From Clostridiaceae bacterium (GTDB taxonomy: Bacteria; Bacillota; Clostridia; Saccharofermentanales; DTU023): a DNA stretch of 36,520 nucleotides. The notes below the pieces were generated by a model. The model saw nothing but the letters and a program-made list of their open reading frames with translations, was not told the origin of the DNA and did not search any database. The stretch covers positions 1-36,520 of the forward strand of contig JAAZJH010000050.1 in NCBI GenBank assembly GCA_012800435.1. The letters are read 5' to 3'. Positions 1 through 8,395 of this stretch are shown here, piece by piece; position 1 is the first letter of the stretch; every line of letters starts with the position of its first letter. The position numbers and the translations under genes were made by a program.

Positions 1-503
1 ATACCATGTCAGCACTCGCCGTGTTGCATGCTGAACTGGTCATCGAACGTGACGGAGAAGAACGTGTCGAACCTATGACGGCAATTTTCACGAAACCGTA
101 CAAAACGAACCTCGCGCCGAATGATCTCATCACGACGATCCGTGTTCCCAAGCAGTCACCCAACGTCCGCTACGACTACATCAAAGTCGGACGTCGCAAA
201 GTCCTCTCCATTTCCCGTATGACGGTCGCTACACTTCTTGAAATGGACGATGATGGCGTCGTCACGCGCTTTGACATGACGGTCGGCGCAACGTTCCCGC
301 GACCTATGCTTTTCCCGGACATCAGCGCGATGCTCGTCGGCAAGCGCCCGAGCGAACAAGACATCTTGGACGTCGCGAAAGCCCTGTCGGACAAAATTCC
401 TGAAATCGCAGGCATTCGCAAATCGACCATCTACAAGCAGCCCGTCTGCCGCAACATCAGTGAGCGCTCCTTGCGCAAGCTGTGTGCCGATATACTAGAG
501 TGA
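1..503 (+). CDS. FAD-binding subunit of a xanthine dehydrogenase-type molybdo-hydroxylase (3' part only)
   Basis: This is the C-terminal portion, about 165 residues, of a CoxM/XdhB-like FAD subunit that passes electrons from the 2Fe-2S subunit to FAD. The frame is open to the left window edge, so the ATG at 6 is probably internal. Whole subunits of this family are usually about 270-300 residues. The visible part has a family-like ALAVLHAELVIE strand, then the YIKVGRRKVLSISRM segment and the C-terminal helical domain that precedes the 2Fe-2S gene in such operons. Its TGA stop lies 10 bp before the next ATG, and the ribosome binding site of the next gene overlaps this stop. The substrate cannot be read from this subunit: xanthine, purines and other N-heterocycles are all possible. 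The molybdopterin subunit is not downstream, so it must lie upstream of the window or elsewhere. Confidence 0.88.
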   Translation, partial: TMSALAVLHAELVIERDGEERVEPMTAIFTKPYKTNLAPNDLITTIRVPKQSPNVRYDYIKVGRRKVLSISRMTVATLLEMDDDGVVTRFDMTVGATFPRPMLFPDISAMLVGKRPSEQDILDVAKALSDKIPEIAGIRKSTIYKQPVCRNISERSLRKLCADILE

Positions 504-513
504 GGATCATCCC

Positions 514-987
514 ATGGCTAACATCAAACTGTCATTTATCTTGAATCGAAAACCGTACACCGTCGAAACCGACCCGGGGAAGCGGATGCTGGATGTGCTT
601 CGGGAAGATCTTGGTCTTATGGGTACGAAAGAAGGCTGTGGCGTCGGTGAATGCGGCGCCTGCACGGTCATTCTGAACGGGAAAGCCGTCACAAGCTGCC
701 TCGTACTCGCAGGCCAGATGCAGGACGCAGAGATCCTGACCATCGAAGGCATGCGCGACGATGAGATCGGCCGCGTCATTCAGGACTGCTTCGTCGAAGG
801 CGGCGCCGTCCAGTGCGGCTTTTGCACGCCGGGATTCATCATGAGCGCCTATGCGCTTCTGTTGGAAAATCCGAATCCGACACGTGAAGAAATTCGACTT
901 GCAACGGCCGGAAATCTCTGCCGCTGCACCGGTTACATCCCGATCACAGACGCCATCGAGAAGGCCGCCAAAATATTGGCAAAATAA
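514..987 (+). CDS. 2Fe-2S subunit of a xanthine dehydrogenase-type molybdo-hydroxylase
   Basis: A 157-residue small iron-sulfur subunit of the XdhC/CoxS/PucE type, which relays electrons between the molybdopterin centre and the FAD subunit. All eight cluster ligands are visible. The plant-ferredoxin-type N-terminal domain has the CGVGECGAC motif followed by a further Cys after LNGKAVTS. The C-terminal four-helix domain has QCGFCTPG and CRCTGY. Length and domain order match the family. The ATG at 514 follows GAGG at 502-505, which overlaps the stop of the FAD-subunit gene, so the two are translationally close and surely co-transcribed. The adjacent CodA-like amidohydrolase downstream hints at purine or hydroxypyrimidine-like substrates, but this is inference from context only. 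Confidence 0.95.
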   Translation: MANIKLSFILNRKPYTVETDPGKRMLDVLREDLGLMGTKEGCGVGECGACTVILNGKAVTSCLVLAGQMQDAEILTIEGMRDDEIGRVIQDCFVEGGAVQCGFCTPGFIMSAYALLLENPNPTREEIRLATAGNLCRCTGYIPITDAIEKAAKILAK

Positions 988-1326
988 CAATGCCGTCTTT
1001 CGGTGTTGATCCCTATCTTACTAGGAATGAGGTCACGCCGACGACAGCCCCTAAATGAAAGACCATGACCGCCGCTCATTTTCAAGCTGGGCGGCGGTTA
1101 TGATCACAACAGTGATTGAACGCATGACCGCCACCATTGTAAAAGATGCGGTAATCATAAAGAAAGCGTTAAGATCCATGACCGCTGCGCTTACTCTAAA
1201 GCAAGAGATAATCGTGATGGTTTAAGAGTGTAAAATTGGTTGCCGAATATGCTTCACGGTGAATGGCGGCCATAACAATAAAAAACAAAAACACAATACG
1301 CGAGCGCAAAGAAAGGAGCTCCCCTA
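988..1326 (+). promoter_or_regulatory. Leader with repeated CATGACCGC dyads upstream of the amidohydrolase gene
   Basis: This 339 bp gap carries no convincing ORF. CATGACCGC occurs at 1064, 1123 and 1177, spaced 59 and 54 bp apart. The first copy forms a long dyad: positions 1064-1075 pair with 1091-1102 (GCGGCGGTTATG) with one mismatch. The second pairs imperfectly with GCGGTAATCAT at 1148-1158. A related ATGGCGGCCAT lies at 1263-1273. There is no U-tract after the hairpins, so they are not obvious terminators. They could be operators for a regulator of the deaminase gene, or hairpins of a structured 5' leader. A strong AGGAG at 1314-1318 precedes the ATG at 1327. Confidence 0.5.
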
Positions 1327-2562
1327 ATGTCACTACTGATTAAGAACTGCACATTAAGAGATAAAGAAGGTCTTTATGACCTTTTTTGTGAAGGCAAGAC
1401 CATCACCAAGGTCGGACCGTCGCTTGATGTGAGCGCTGACAAAGTCATCGACGCCAAAGGCAAACTCGTCGTGCCGGCACTGATCGAGCCTCATATTCAC
1501 CTTGATAAGGTCAACATCCTTGATAACGTAAAAAAGAACGTCAGCGGCACTCTGACGGAGGCGATCGAAATCATCTGGGATCGCAAACGCACCTACACCA
1601 ACGAAGATGTTCTGGTGCGCGCAAGTGACGTCATTGAACGAGCGCTCGCCGCGGGAACACTGGGTATGCGCACCCATGTCGACATTGATACCATCGGCGG
1701 ATTGAAACCGTTGAACGGTGTACTTGCTCTTCGCGATAAATACGATGGCATCATGAAACTCCAGCTCGTCGCTTTTCCGCAAGAAGGCATCATCAAAGAT
1801 CCCGGTTGCGACAAGCTGATGGATGAGGCGATGAAGATGGGCTGCGACATCGTAGGGGGCATGCCCGCAAACGAGAACAACCCGGAAGACAGCCTCGCAC
1901 ACGTCAAGTTCTGTTTCGATCTTGCGGAGAAGTACGACGCCGACATCGATATGCACGTCGATGAGACCGACGATCCTTTCTATAGGACGCTTGAAATGGT
2001 CGCTGATGAGACGATCCGTCGCGGTTGGGAAGGTCGGGTCACCGCGGGACACACCTGTGCACTCGCCGCCTATGACGATCACTATGCAAGCTACGTCATT
2101 GAGAAAGTCGCCCGGGCGGAGATGACCATGTGCACCAACCCCTGCACCAACCTCCTGCTCCAAGGCCGTCTTGACAAACAGCCGATCCGTCGCGGCATCA
2201 CCCGCGTCAAGGAGCTCCTTGACGCCGGCGTCAATGTTGTGTTCGGTCAGGACTGCGTTAACGATACATTCTATCCTCTTGGGTCGGCCGACATGCTGAT
2301 GTGCGCCAACGTCACCGTTCATGCCGCACAGATGAGCCTGCCTCCGGAACTTGAAACCGTATTCGACATGATCACCGTAAACGCCAACAAGCTCCTGAAG
2401 TTTGACGGATACGGCGTCGACGAAGGCTGCACCGCCAACCTCGTCGTCATCGACGCGAAGAACATCCGCGAAGCCATGGCTTTCGCGCCGAACCGCCCCT
2501 ACGTCATCCGTGAGGGCAAAGTGATCGTCGAGAACACCCGCGAGACGGTCTTCAAGTTTTAA
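1327..2562 (+). CDS. CodA-like amidohydrolase (cytosine deaminase family)
   Basis: A 411-residue metal-dependent amidohydrolase with a TIM-barrel fold, related to Escherichia coli cytosine deaminase CodA. Aligned by eye, the active-site residues are present: metal-binding His56/His58 in EPHIHLDK, Gln152 in AFPQEG, His210 and catalytic Glu213 in DMHVDE, His242 in TAGHT, and metal-binding Asp309 in FGQDC. CodA has Asp314 next to the metal-binding Asp, a residue that contacts the substrate; here the position is Cys310, and the preceding His of CodA is Gln. This points to a deaminase of another heterocycle rather than cytosine itself, which is inference. Start is supported by AAAGGAG 10 nt upstream. 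A truncated paralogue lies at 21981-22757. The upstream molybdo-hydroxylase subunits suggest a purine or pyrimidine salvage or breakdown setting. Confidence 0.87.
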   Translation: MSLLIKNCTLRDKEGLYDLFCEGKTITKVGPSLDVSADKVIDAKGKLVVPALIEPHIHLDKVNILDNVKKNVSGTLTEAIEIIWDRKRTYTNEDVLVRASDVIERALAAGTLGMRTHVDIDTIGGLKPLNGVLALRDKYDGIMKLQLVAFPQEGIIKDPGCDKLMDEAMKMGCDIVGGMPANENNPEDSLAHVKFCFDLAEKYDADIDMHVDETDDPFYRTLEMVADETIRRGWEGRVTAGHTCALAAYDDHYASYVIEKVARAEMTMCTNPCTNLLLQGRLDKQPIRRGITRVKELLDAGVNVVFGQDCVNDTFYPLGSADMLMCANVTVHAAQMSLPPELETVFDMITVNANKLLKFDGYGVDEGCTANLVVIDAKNIREAMAFAPNRPYVIREGKVIVENTRETVFKF

Positions 2563-2716
2563 TATCACCAAACGAACCGGCTCTCGACGTTTTTCGTGAA
2601 TCCGAAAAATAAAATCGATCACGTATCGAAAGCCGGAATAACAAAAGGGCGAACTTGGGCTTGCGAACAACCCGTAGCGCACCTCCATAAAGTGAAAGCC
2701 AAACGTCCGTTTCTTT

Positions 2717-2753
2717 AGAAAACCCGGCGACCGCGTACGGTTGCCGGGTTTTC
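2717..2753. terminator. Bidirectional intrinsic terminator
   Basis: AGAAAACCCGGC at 2717-2728 pairs with GCCGGGTTTTCT at 2742-2753, with an inner ACCG/CGGT extension around a CGTA loop. The stem ends in A/T runs on both sides, so it can end the amidohydrolase transcript on the plus strand and the ECF gene transcript on the minus strand, whose stop is 4 bp away. Confidence 0.85.
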
Positions 2754-2756
2754 TCC

Positions 2757-3383
2757 TTAGTGGTTACCGCGTGTTCCTGATCGAACATTTCCCGCCGCAT
2801 GTTTCTTTCGAATAGCGATTATCCGCATAATGATCGGGTTCAATACAATGTTAGTTAAGAGCTCGAATAAGAAATTCGCTCCGACCAACCCGCCGAACAT
2901 AAACGCTACAGCCGATGCGAATTGAAGCTGTTCAGCCATTGTGCGGATCCACCCCATGAAAAACAAATAACAGCCGATAAGAAAGATGCCCGTGTTGACA
3001 ACAGGACAAACGACCGAGGCGGCAAGTGTCGCAAAGAAAGTATTTTTCGGCGCCAATATCTTATAGACCGCGCCCGCCGCTAAGCCGGCAAGCAAACCCT
3101 TTAGAAGGACGATCAAAATGGTCGCCAATGGATTGATCGCAAGAAAAATAGTAGAGTCACGAAAAAGTACGACCACTCCGAAGATAAAGCCAAGCCAACC
3201 GCCTGCCCACACACCATAAAGTGCCGCGCCAATCACTATCGGCGCCAAAACGAGTGAGATAGAAAACTGCCCGAATCGTATAAAGCTTCCCAGCACCTGA
3301 AGCACGATGACAAGTGCCGTTAAAAGTCCTAGACCCGCTATAGTCACCGCATCAAGATGCTTATGTTTTTTAGCATGTTCCAT
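2757..3383 (-). CDS. ECF transporter S component (substrate-binding membrane protein)
   Basis: A polytopic protein of about 208 residues with roughly five or six hydrophobic segments starting near residue 13 (VTIAGLGLLTALVIVLQVLGSF). The sequence LVLAPIVIGAALYGVWAGGWLGFIFGVVV has the pattern seen in S components of energy-coupling-factor vitamin and cofactor importers. These work with shared EcfA/EcfA'/EcfT subunits, which are not in this window. The start was placed at 3383 because GAGGAG lies upstream at a good distance; a longer open frame to 3569 overlaps the neighbouring gene and adds a non-family N-terminus. It follows the DUF1847 gene by 19 bp and is probably co-transcribed with it. 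The substrate cannot be deduced from sequence here. Confidence 0.8.
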   Translation of the reverse strand: MEHAKKHKHLDAVTIAGLGLLTALVIVLQVLGSFIRFGQFSISLVLAPIVIGAALYGVWAGGWLGFIFGVVVLFRDSTIFLAINPLATILIVLLKGLLAGLAAGAVYKILAPKNTFFATLAASVVCPVVNTGIFLIGCYLFFMGWIRTMAEQLQFASAVAFMFGGLVGANFLFELLTNIVLNPIIMRIIAIRKKHAAGNVRSGTRGNH

Positions 3384-3402
3384 GCCGTGCTCCTCATGAA
3401 AA

Positions 3403-4050
3403 TTAACAGTGTTTATGTTTTCCCTGCTCCGGGAAAACACGCTTTCTATAATAACCGTCGGCAAGATAAATCGCGGCAAGCGGATTGTGTCCCGTTCGGC
3501 GATCTTTGACGGCAAGCACAGTGGCAGGAGCGTCAAGATATTTGAGACACAGCGTATCATGGCCGACACAAAGACCTAATAGAATGTTGAAGTCCACATT
3601 CTCTTGGTTCATGATCAGCGCCTGGCCAATGGGATTACACATAACCTCGCTGTCATCTCCTGAGAGTGTTTCCTCACACGTTAATCCAATAGATGATTTC
3701 GGTTGCGATCCGTTCTTGCAAATGACCGACGCGACTTCAAAACCATGGTGACGTAAAATGCGGCTGACGGTGACTGCCTCTTTTGAAAGGCCGGTACAGA
3801 AAATAAGTCCCAGCTTTTGAAAATCGAGCTTCTGGCAGAACAGAATAATTTCTTCCATACGGCAAAGTTGACCGTAACCCTCAACTTCAACTTGTGCCGC
3901 CGCACGCGCCATACGAAGATTGTCCGATTCTTGAATCAGCGCTGCAGCTTGTTCCTGAATTGACTTGTCCTTTCCCGGACAATCGCGCAGCGTCTTCTCT
4001 TCTTCGTATGTTTTACAGCCTACAAGGTCGCATTCCGCACAGTGTGGCAT
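3403..4050 (-). CDS. DUF1847 family Cys-rich, probably metal-binding protein
   Basis: A 215-residue protein opening with MPHCAECDLVGC followed by DCPG, a cluster of four Cys that could bind zinc or an iron-sulfur cluster. Further Cys occur in LCRMEE, IFCTGLSKEA, VICKNGSQ, MCNPIGQA and GLCVGHDTLC. This layout is typical of DUF1847, whose function is unknown. The start at 4050 is preferred over the Met two codons upstream because GGGAGG lies 7 nt before it. The gene sits 19 bp upstream of an ECF S component on the same strand, which suggests a joint role in uptake or handling of a metal or cofactor; this is inference from adjacency. Confidence 0.8.
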   Translation of the reverse strand: MPHCAECDLVGCKTYEEEKTLRDCPGKDKSIQEQAAALIQESDNLRMARAAAQVEVEGYGQLCRMEEIILFCQKLDFQKLGLIFCTGLSKEAVTVSRILRHHGFEVASVICKNGSQPKSSIGLTCEETLSGDDSEVMCNPIGQALIMNQENVDFNILLGLCVGHDTLCLKYLDAPATVLAVKDRRTGHNPLAAIYLADGYYRKRVFPEQGKHKHC

Positions 4051-4483
4051 GGTCATACCTCCCGTCACTGTTATTATCTTTTTCCTGTTAACAGCACACT
4101 CCATATGCTAGTCATCAGATGTCTCTTTCTTCGAAAAGTTTTTGTATAGACAGCGTGACCAAAAATGATTGTTGATTTGTTTTTTCTCTAGCGTCCAGCA
4201 TATCACAATCAAATATAATCGCTCATACTATTTTCCATGAAGATATTGAAAGCAAAAAGAGGAAGAACGATTACGGTCTTCACACAAGTGCTGAACTGAT
4301 TTAGCACACTCACACGATACTGAAATCACTACTCTGCCTTATAGGCAATGATCTGATACAATATTTTGATAGGGCGCTTTTTTAATGAAAAGCGCCCATT
4401 ACGACAAAAACAGCCCGTCACTTCATGTTGATCAACGAAACATCAACAACGATTAAGACGGTGAAGTAAAAGGAGACTTCGCA
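4051..4483 (+). promoter_or_regulatory. Intergenic region with candidate pheST promoter and 5' hairpin
   Basis: This gap separates the divergent DUF1847 and pheS genes. An extended -10 element TGATACAAT lies at 4354-4362 without a clear -35. Transcription would begin near 4369, just before a perfect hairpin: GGGCGCTTTT at 4372-4381 pairs with AAAAGCGCCC at 4388-4397 around a 6 nt loop. No U-tract follows, so it may protect the mRNA 5' end rather than terminate. I looked for a T-box (specifier stem and the conserved TGGNACCGCG bulge) and for a Phe-rich leader peptide and saw neither. A good AAGGAGA precedes the pheS ATG at 4484. Confidence 0.4.
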
Positions 4484-5521
4484 ATGAAAGAACAACTCGA
4501 AGCGCTGCAAACCCAAGCGCTTTCCGATTTTTCTCTGGCGACGGATGCACAGAAGCTGGAAGTGTTGCGCCAACATTATTTGGGTAGAAAAGGCACACTG
4601 ACACAGATTTTGAAAGGGCTTGGCAGTCTGCCGCATGATGAGCGCCGCACGATCGGCGCGTTGGCCAATCAAATGAAAGAAACGTTTTCCGATGCGATCG
4701 AAGAACGAAAGCGTGAACTGCTTGATCAGGCCTCTTTGTTGCAGCATCCCATGGATCTCACCATTCCGGGAAAAGGCATCACAAAGGGCGGACTGCATCC
4801 CACCACCCAAATGTGTTATGACCTGAACGACGCGTTTCGGTCACTGAATTTCGATATTTACAATGAAGACGAGATTTCAAGCGAACATTACGCATTTGAT
4901 GTCTTGAATTTCCCGCCGGGTCATCCGGCGCGCGAAACAATGGACACCTACTGGATTTCCGGCACCGAAAACCTTTCCGGCAAAGAACGTCTTTGCCTCC
5001 GCCCGCATCTTACAGGCGCCAGTGTCCGCTATCTGCAACAGCATGGCGCCCCGGCGCGCTTTGTGTACCCTGGTCCTGTTTTTCGAAATGAAAACACCGA
5101 CGCGCAACATGAGCGGGCATTTTATCAGTACGAAGCGCTGATTGTTGATCGCGATTTCTCTTTTTCTTCGGGGCTTCTGCTCGTCGAGACCATTCTGGAA
5201 TGTGTATTCGGGCGCGACATTCCCGTTCGCATGCGTACAGGCTTTTTCCCGTTCGTCGAACCGGGATTTGAAATCGACATGCGCTGTCAAATTTGTGACG
5301 GAAAAGGCTGTCCCGCCTGCCACGGCACGGGATGGGTCGAAGTTATGCCGGGCGGTTCGCCACATCCGAACGTGCTGCGTGCCGCTGGTCTTGACCCCGA
5401 CATCTGGAGCGGCTTTTACATCAATATCGGGCTTGATCGCCTCGTCATGATGCGCTACGGCGTTAATGACGTCCGCCTCTTTCACAGCGCCGACCTGCGC
5501 TTTCTGGAGCAATTCAAATAA
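4484..5521 (+). CDS. pheS: Phenylalanyl-tRNA synthetase alpha subunit
   Basis: A 345-residue class II aminoacyl-tRNA synthetase catalytic subunit that charges tRNA-Phe as an alpha2-beta2 enzyme with PheT. An N-terminal coiled-coil (residues 1-85) precedes the catalytic core starting at GGLHPTTQ. Motif 2 is near PARFVYPGPVFRNE with the partner HERAFYQYEALIVD, and motif 3 is GLDRLVMMRYGVNDVR. Between motifs lies a four-cysteine insert (CQICDGKGCPACHGTGW), a knuckle found in a subset of bacterial PheS and probably zinc-binding. The ATG at 4484 follows AAAGGAGA. pheT follows after 121 bp, a rather wide gap but with no convincing terminator, so a pheST operon is likely. Confidence 0.97.
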   Translation: MKEQLEALQTQALSDFSLATDAQKLEVLRQHYLGRKGTLTQILKGLGSLPHDERRTIGALANQMKETFSDAIEERKRELLDQASLLQHPMDLTIPGKGITKGGLHPTTQMCYDLNDAFRSLNFDIYNEDEISSEHYAFDVLNFPPGHPARETMDTYWISGTENLSGKERLCLRPHLTGASVRYLQQHGAPARFVYPGPVFRNENTDAQHERAFYQYEALIVDRDFSFSSGLLLVETILECVFGRDIPVRMRTGFFPFVEPGFEIDMRCQICDGKGCPACHGTGWVEVMPGGSPHPNVLRAAGLDPDIWSGFYINIGLDRLVMMRYGVNDVRLFHSADLRFLEQFK

Positions 5522-5642
5522 CCCTATGTCTGCTCCTTCGAAATCATAAGAGCGTCGCCGGCAAAGCACGTAATATCTTGTAGAACAACAACGACAAGAT
5601 AAGCATCCGAGCAAAAGCAACAATAAAAATAAAGGAACCGCC

Positions 5643-8108
5643 ATGAAAGTATCACTCAATTGGATTCGAGAATATGTGGATCTTCCGGAGGATCTCTCTT
5701 CGGAAAAACTGGCATACGAACTCACTATGCGCACTGTAGAAGTAGAGGATGTCACCAATCCGGCTGATCTCGTACACGGGATCGTTGTCGGTCGAATCTT
5801 GAAGATTCTTCCTCATCCGAATGCTGAAAAATTGCACGTCTGCCATGTCGATTGCGGCCTTGACAAGACGAAGCAAATCGTCTGCGGCGGCATCAACCTC
5901 TACGACGGCCAAGTCGTAGCGGTCGCGCCACCCGGTGCGGAAGTTATGTGGCATGGCGAAGGCGAACCCGTCGTACTCAAGGCGACGAAACTTCGCGGGG
6001 TGCTAAGCGAAGGCATGATCTGCAGCTCATCTGAAATCAATCTCGAAGACCTTTTTCCCATGACGGAAGAAGCTGAAATTCTCGATTTGACCTCCCTTTT
6101 CCCCGATGCAAAACCCGGCGTCACACTGGCTGAACTGCTGGAGTTGGACGATGTGATCCTTGAAATCGACAACAAATCGATGACGAACCGCCCCGACCTT
6201 TGGGGACATTACGGGATAGCACGCGAACTGGCCGCGATTTTTGACGGGAAATTGCGCCCGCTTCCTGAGTTCACACCACCCGAAGACGTGCCCGCTTACC
6301 CTGTCGAGATACTCGATCCTGACCGTTGCGACCGCTACGACGCGACCCTCTTCGAGGGCGTTATGCCCGAAAAAGCGCCCTTCTGGATGCAACGCGCCAT
6401 CTGGTCGGTAGGCATGCGTCCGCACAACGTGCTCGTTGACATCACGAACTACGTCATGCTCGCGCTGGGACAGCCATTGCACGGTTTTGATCAGGATCAC
6501 GTCGAAGACGGTATCCGCGTCCGTACGGCTCACCAAGACGAAACACTTGAACTCCTGGACGAAAGCGTCCTCCATCTCTCTGAAAACGATCTTCTGATCT
6601 GCGACGGCCACGACAAGCCAATCGGGCTTGCCGGTGTCATGGGCGGTGCGCGCGATTCGATCCTGCCCGAGACGACAAACATGCTTCTTGAAATCGCCCA
6701 TTTTGACGCTCAGACAATCCGTAAAACTGTTATGCGTCACCATTTGAGGACCGAAGCGTCTAACCGCTTTGAAAAAGCGATCGACACCCAGCGATGCGAC
6801 CAAGCGCTCGGTCTCGCACAATATCTCATGGCGACCTTACAGCCCGGCGCGCGAATCGCTGCGTACGGTTCAGCGCGAACCGGCCAAACAGAAACGTTGA
6901 CTGTCGATGTCCCGCTCGAATTCCTATGCGTTCGTTCCGGCAGCGATCTTTCAGCAGAAGATGTTCGCGACACACTGGAATCGCTCGGTTTTGAGGTCAA
7001 AATCCATCACCGATCTTCCGATGACATTAAGTTGCAAGTCACCGTACCGACTTGGCGCGCGACGGGCGATGTCAGCATGCGCGACGATATTTTAGAAGAA
7101 GTCTGTCGGATGATCGGCTATCACCATATCAAATATCAGCCGCCTGTCATCACGCTCAATGAACCTGTTCGTCAACTTCGCCTTGACCGTTTGCGCGCCA
7201 TGAAAGAGTATTTAGCGTTTCGCGCAGATCTTCAGGAAATATTCACTTATCCTTGGGTAAGTGACACGTTCTTGAAAGCAGCAGGCGGAGATGATGCACT
7301 CATCTCCGAGTCTTATGTCAAATTGGCAACGCCGCCGGCGCCTGATCGCTCAAGGCTTCGCCATTCACTTATTCCTGTTTTGCTTGAAGCCGTCGTAAAC
7401 AACTTGCGCTATTACGATTCTTTCGGACTTTTCAACACTGAAACGGTATTCTTACCCTGCAAGGACGACAAATCATCGTCCGCTTCACAAGATAATGGGA
7501 TGCCCGAGCAGCGCAAACACTTAGGGATCGCGCTTGTAGGCGATGATGCTGTCGCTCTTTTCCTTAAATTGAAGGGCATCTTGGAAGACCTGCCGCGCTT
7601 TTCGGGTGTTGAACCTTTCCGACTGATCGAAGACAAGGAACAACCGCCTTGGGCCGACCGTCATGCCTGGATGGCAATCACTGATCTAAACGACAATGTC
7701 ATGGGCACCATGGGACTCCTTGCGCCAAAAGCATTGAGCCTTGCCGGGATCAAACAGGGCATCGTAGCGCTTGCGGAGCTGAATCTCGATTATCTTGTAC
7801 CTTTGCCGAGTCGTGAGAATCAATTTAAGGCGCTGCCGTACTTTCCTCTCGTCGAACAGGATCTTTCCATGGTCGTGGATCGAGAAGTAACATGGGGAGA
7901 TATCGAGGAGGCGATCGGAAAATCCGTCCGAAAACTTGAATTTATTGAGGAATACCACGGCGCACAAGTACCTGATGGCAAAAAATCGTTGATGTTCCGT
8001 TTCTGGCTTGGGTCGGATGAGGGCACGATGACGCCGGATCAGATCGAAAAAGCGCGCTCTCGTGTCATAAAAAAACTGACCTATACATTAGGCGCCAAAA
8101 TGCGTTAA
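5643..8108 (+). CDS. pheT: Phenylalanyl-tRNA synthetase beta subunit
   Basis: An 821-residue PheT of standard length, needed for tRNA-Phe binding and editing of misacylated Tyr. Domains in order: N-terminal part, a tRNA-binding (EMAP-like) domain from about residue 44 (IVVGRILKILPHPNAEKLHVC), the B3/B4 editing domain around 205-370, a B5 domain around 430-500 (SAEDVRDTLESLGFEV and DILEEVCRMIGY), the catalytic-like core, and a C-terminal ferredoxin-fold anticodon-binding domain from about 725 (FPLVEQDLSMVVDREVTW). The ATG at 5643 follows AAAGGAA with 8 nt spacing. It lies downstream of pheS on the same strand. No oddity beyond the wide intergenic gap. Confidence 0.97.
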   Translation: MKVSLNWIREYVDLPEDLSSEKLAYELTMRTVEVEDVTNPADLVHGIVVGRILKILPHPNAEKLHVCHVDCGLDKTKQIVCGGINLYDGQVVAVAPPGAEVMWHGEGEPVVLKATKLRGVLSEGMICSSSEINLEDLFPMTEEAEILDLTSLFPDAKPGVTLAELLELDDVILEIDNKSMTNRPDLWGHYGIARELAAIFDGKLRPLPEFTPPEDVPAYPVEILDPDRCDRYDATLFEGVMPEKAPFWMQRAIWSVGMRPHNVLVDITNYVMLALGQPLHGFDQDHVEDGIRVRTAHQDETLELLDESVLHLSENDLLICDGHDKPIGLAGVMGGARDSILPETTNMLLEIAHFDAQTIRKTVMRHHLRTEASNRFEKAIDTQRCDQALGLAQYLMATLQPGARIAAYGSARTGQTETLTVDVPLEFLCVRSGSDLSAEDVRDTLESLGFEVKIHHRSSDDIKLQVTVPTWRATGDVSMRDDILEEVCRMIGYHHIKYQPPVITLNEPVRQLRLDRLRAMKEYLAFRADLQEIFTYPWVSDTFLKAAGGDDALISESYVKLATPPAPDRSRLRHSLIPVLLEAVVNNLRYYDSFGLFNTETVFLPCKDDKSSSASQDNGMPEQRKHLGIALVGDDAVALFLKLKGILEDLPRFSGVEPFRLIEDKEQPPWADRHAWMAITDLNDNVMGTMGLLAPKALSLAGIKQGIVALAELNLDYLVPLPSRENQFKALPYFPLVEQDLSMVVDREVTWGDIEEAIGKSVRKLEFIEEYHGAQVPDGKKSLMFRFWLGSDEGTMTPDQIEKARSRVIKKLTYTLGAKMR

Positions 8109-8230
8109 TGAGTGTCATATAGCAGCTAAGGAACCGGCAGCCAGAACACACATTGAACATGTAAAATTACATTCACGAACGGGCACAAACGACACCATCT
8201 ATCGTTCGTCTTCATGCTATGAATAAAGAT

Positions 8231-8246
8231 AACGTTTAACAACGTT
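8231..8246. promoter_or_regulatory. AACGTT double repeat upstream of trxB
   Basis: The self-complementary hexamer AACGTT occurs twice, 10 bp apart (8231-8236 and 8241-8246), in the 287 bp gap between pheT and trxB. One helical turn of spacing suits a protein-binding site, possibly an operator for trxB. No clear promoter hexamers stand out. The same gap holds an ACGAAC/GTTCGT dyad around 8175-8205 that could belong to the end of the pheT transcript. Confidence 0.25.
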
Positions 8247-8395
8247 TGTCTTGTGTTATTTTCAAAGCGGCTTGCCGAGTCCTTCGAACATCAACGTAAG
8301 ATAATGTGAGCGAACAATGCCTGATAAAGCGCACACAACTACGAATAACTGAAACAGAAAAAATCAACTTAAACATAAAGGACAGGTTCATCAAT

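Noticed and set aside
6-503. ATG at 6 as a true start of a short FAD-subunit gene
   Set aside because: The frame is open to the window edge and the first residues match the middle of the family, so the gene is cut by the window.
988-1326. Purine or xanthine riboswitch before the amidohydrolase
   Set aside because: The conserved purine riboswitch core and NMT1 features are not visible; only the CATGACCGC dyads are.
1354-2688. 444-codon open frame on the minus strand opposite the CodA-like gene
   Set aside because: It is an antisense shadow: the plus-strand frame has all catalytic motifs, and the minus frame resembles no family.
4386-4457. 23-codon ORF in the pheS leader as a Phe attenuation peptide
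   Set aside because: It contains no Phe codons, has no ribosome binding site and starts within the hairpin loop.
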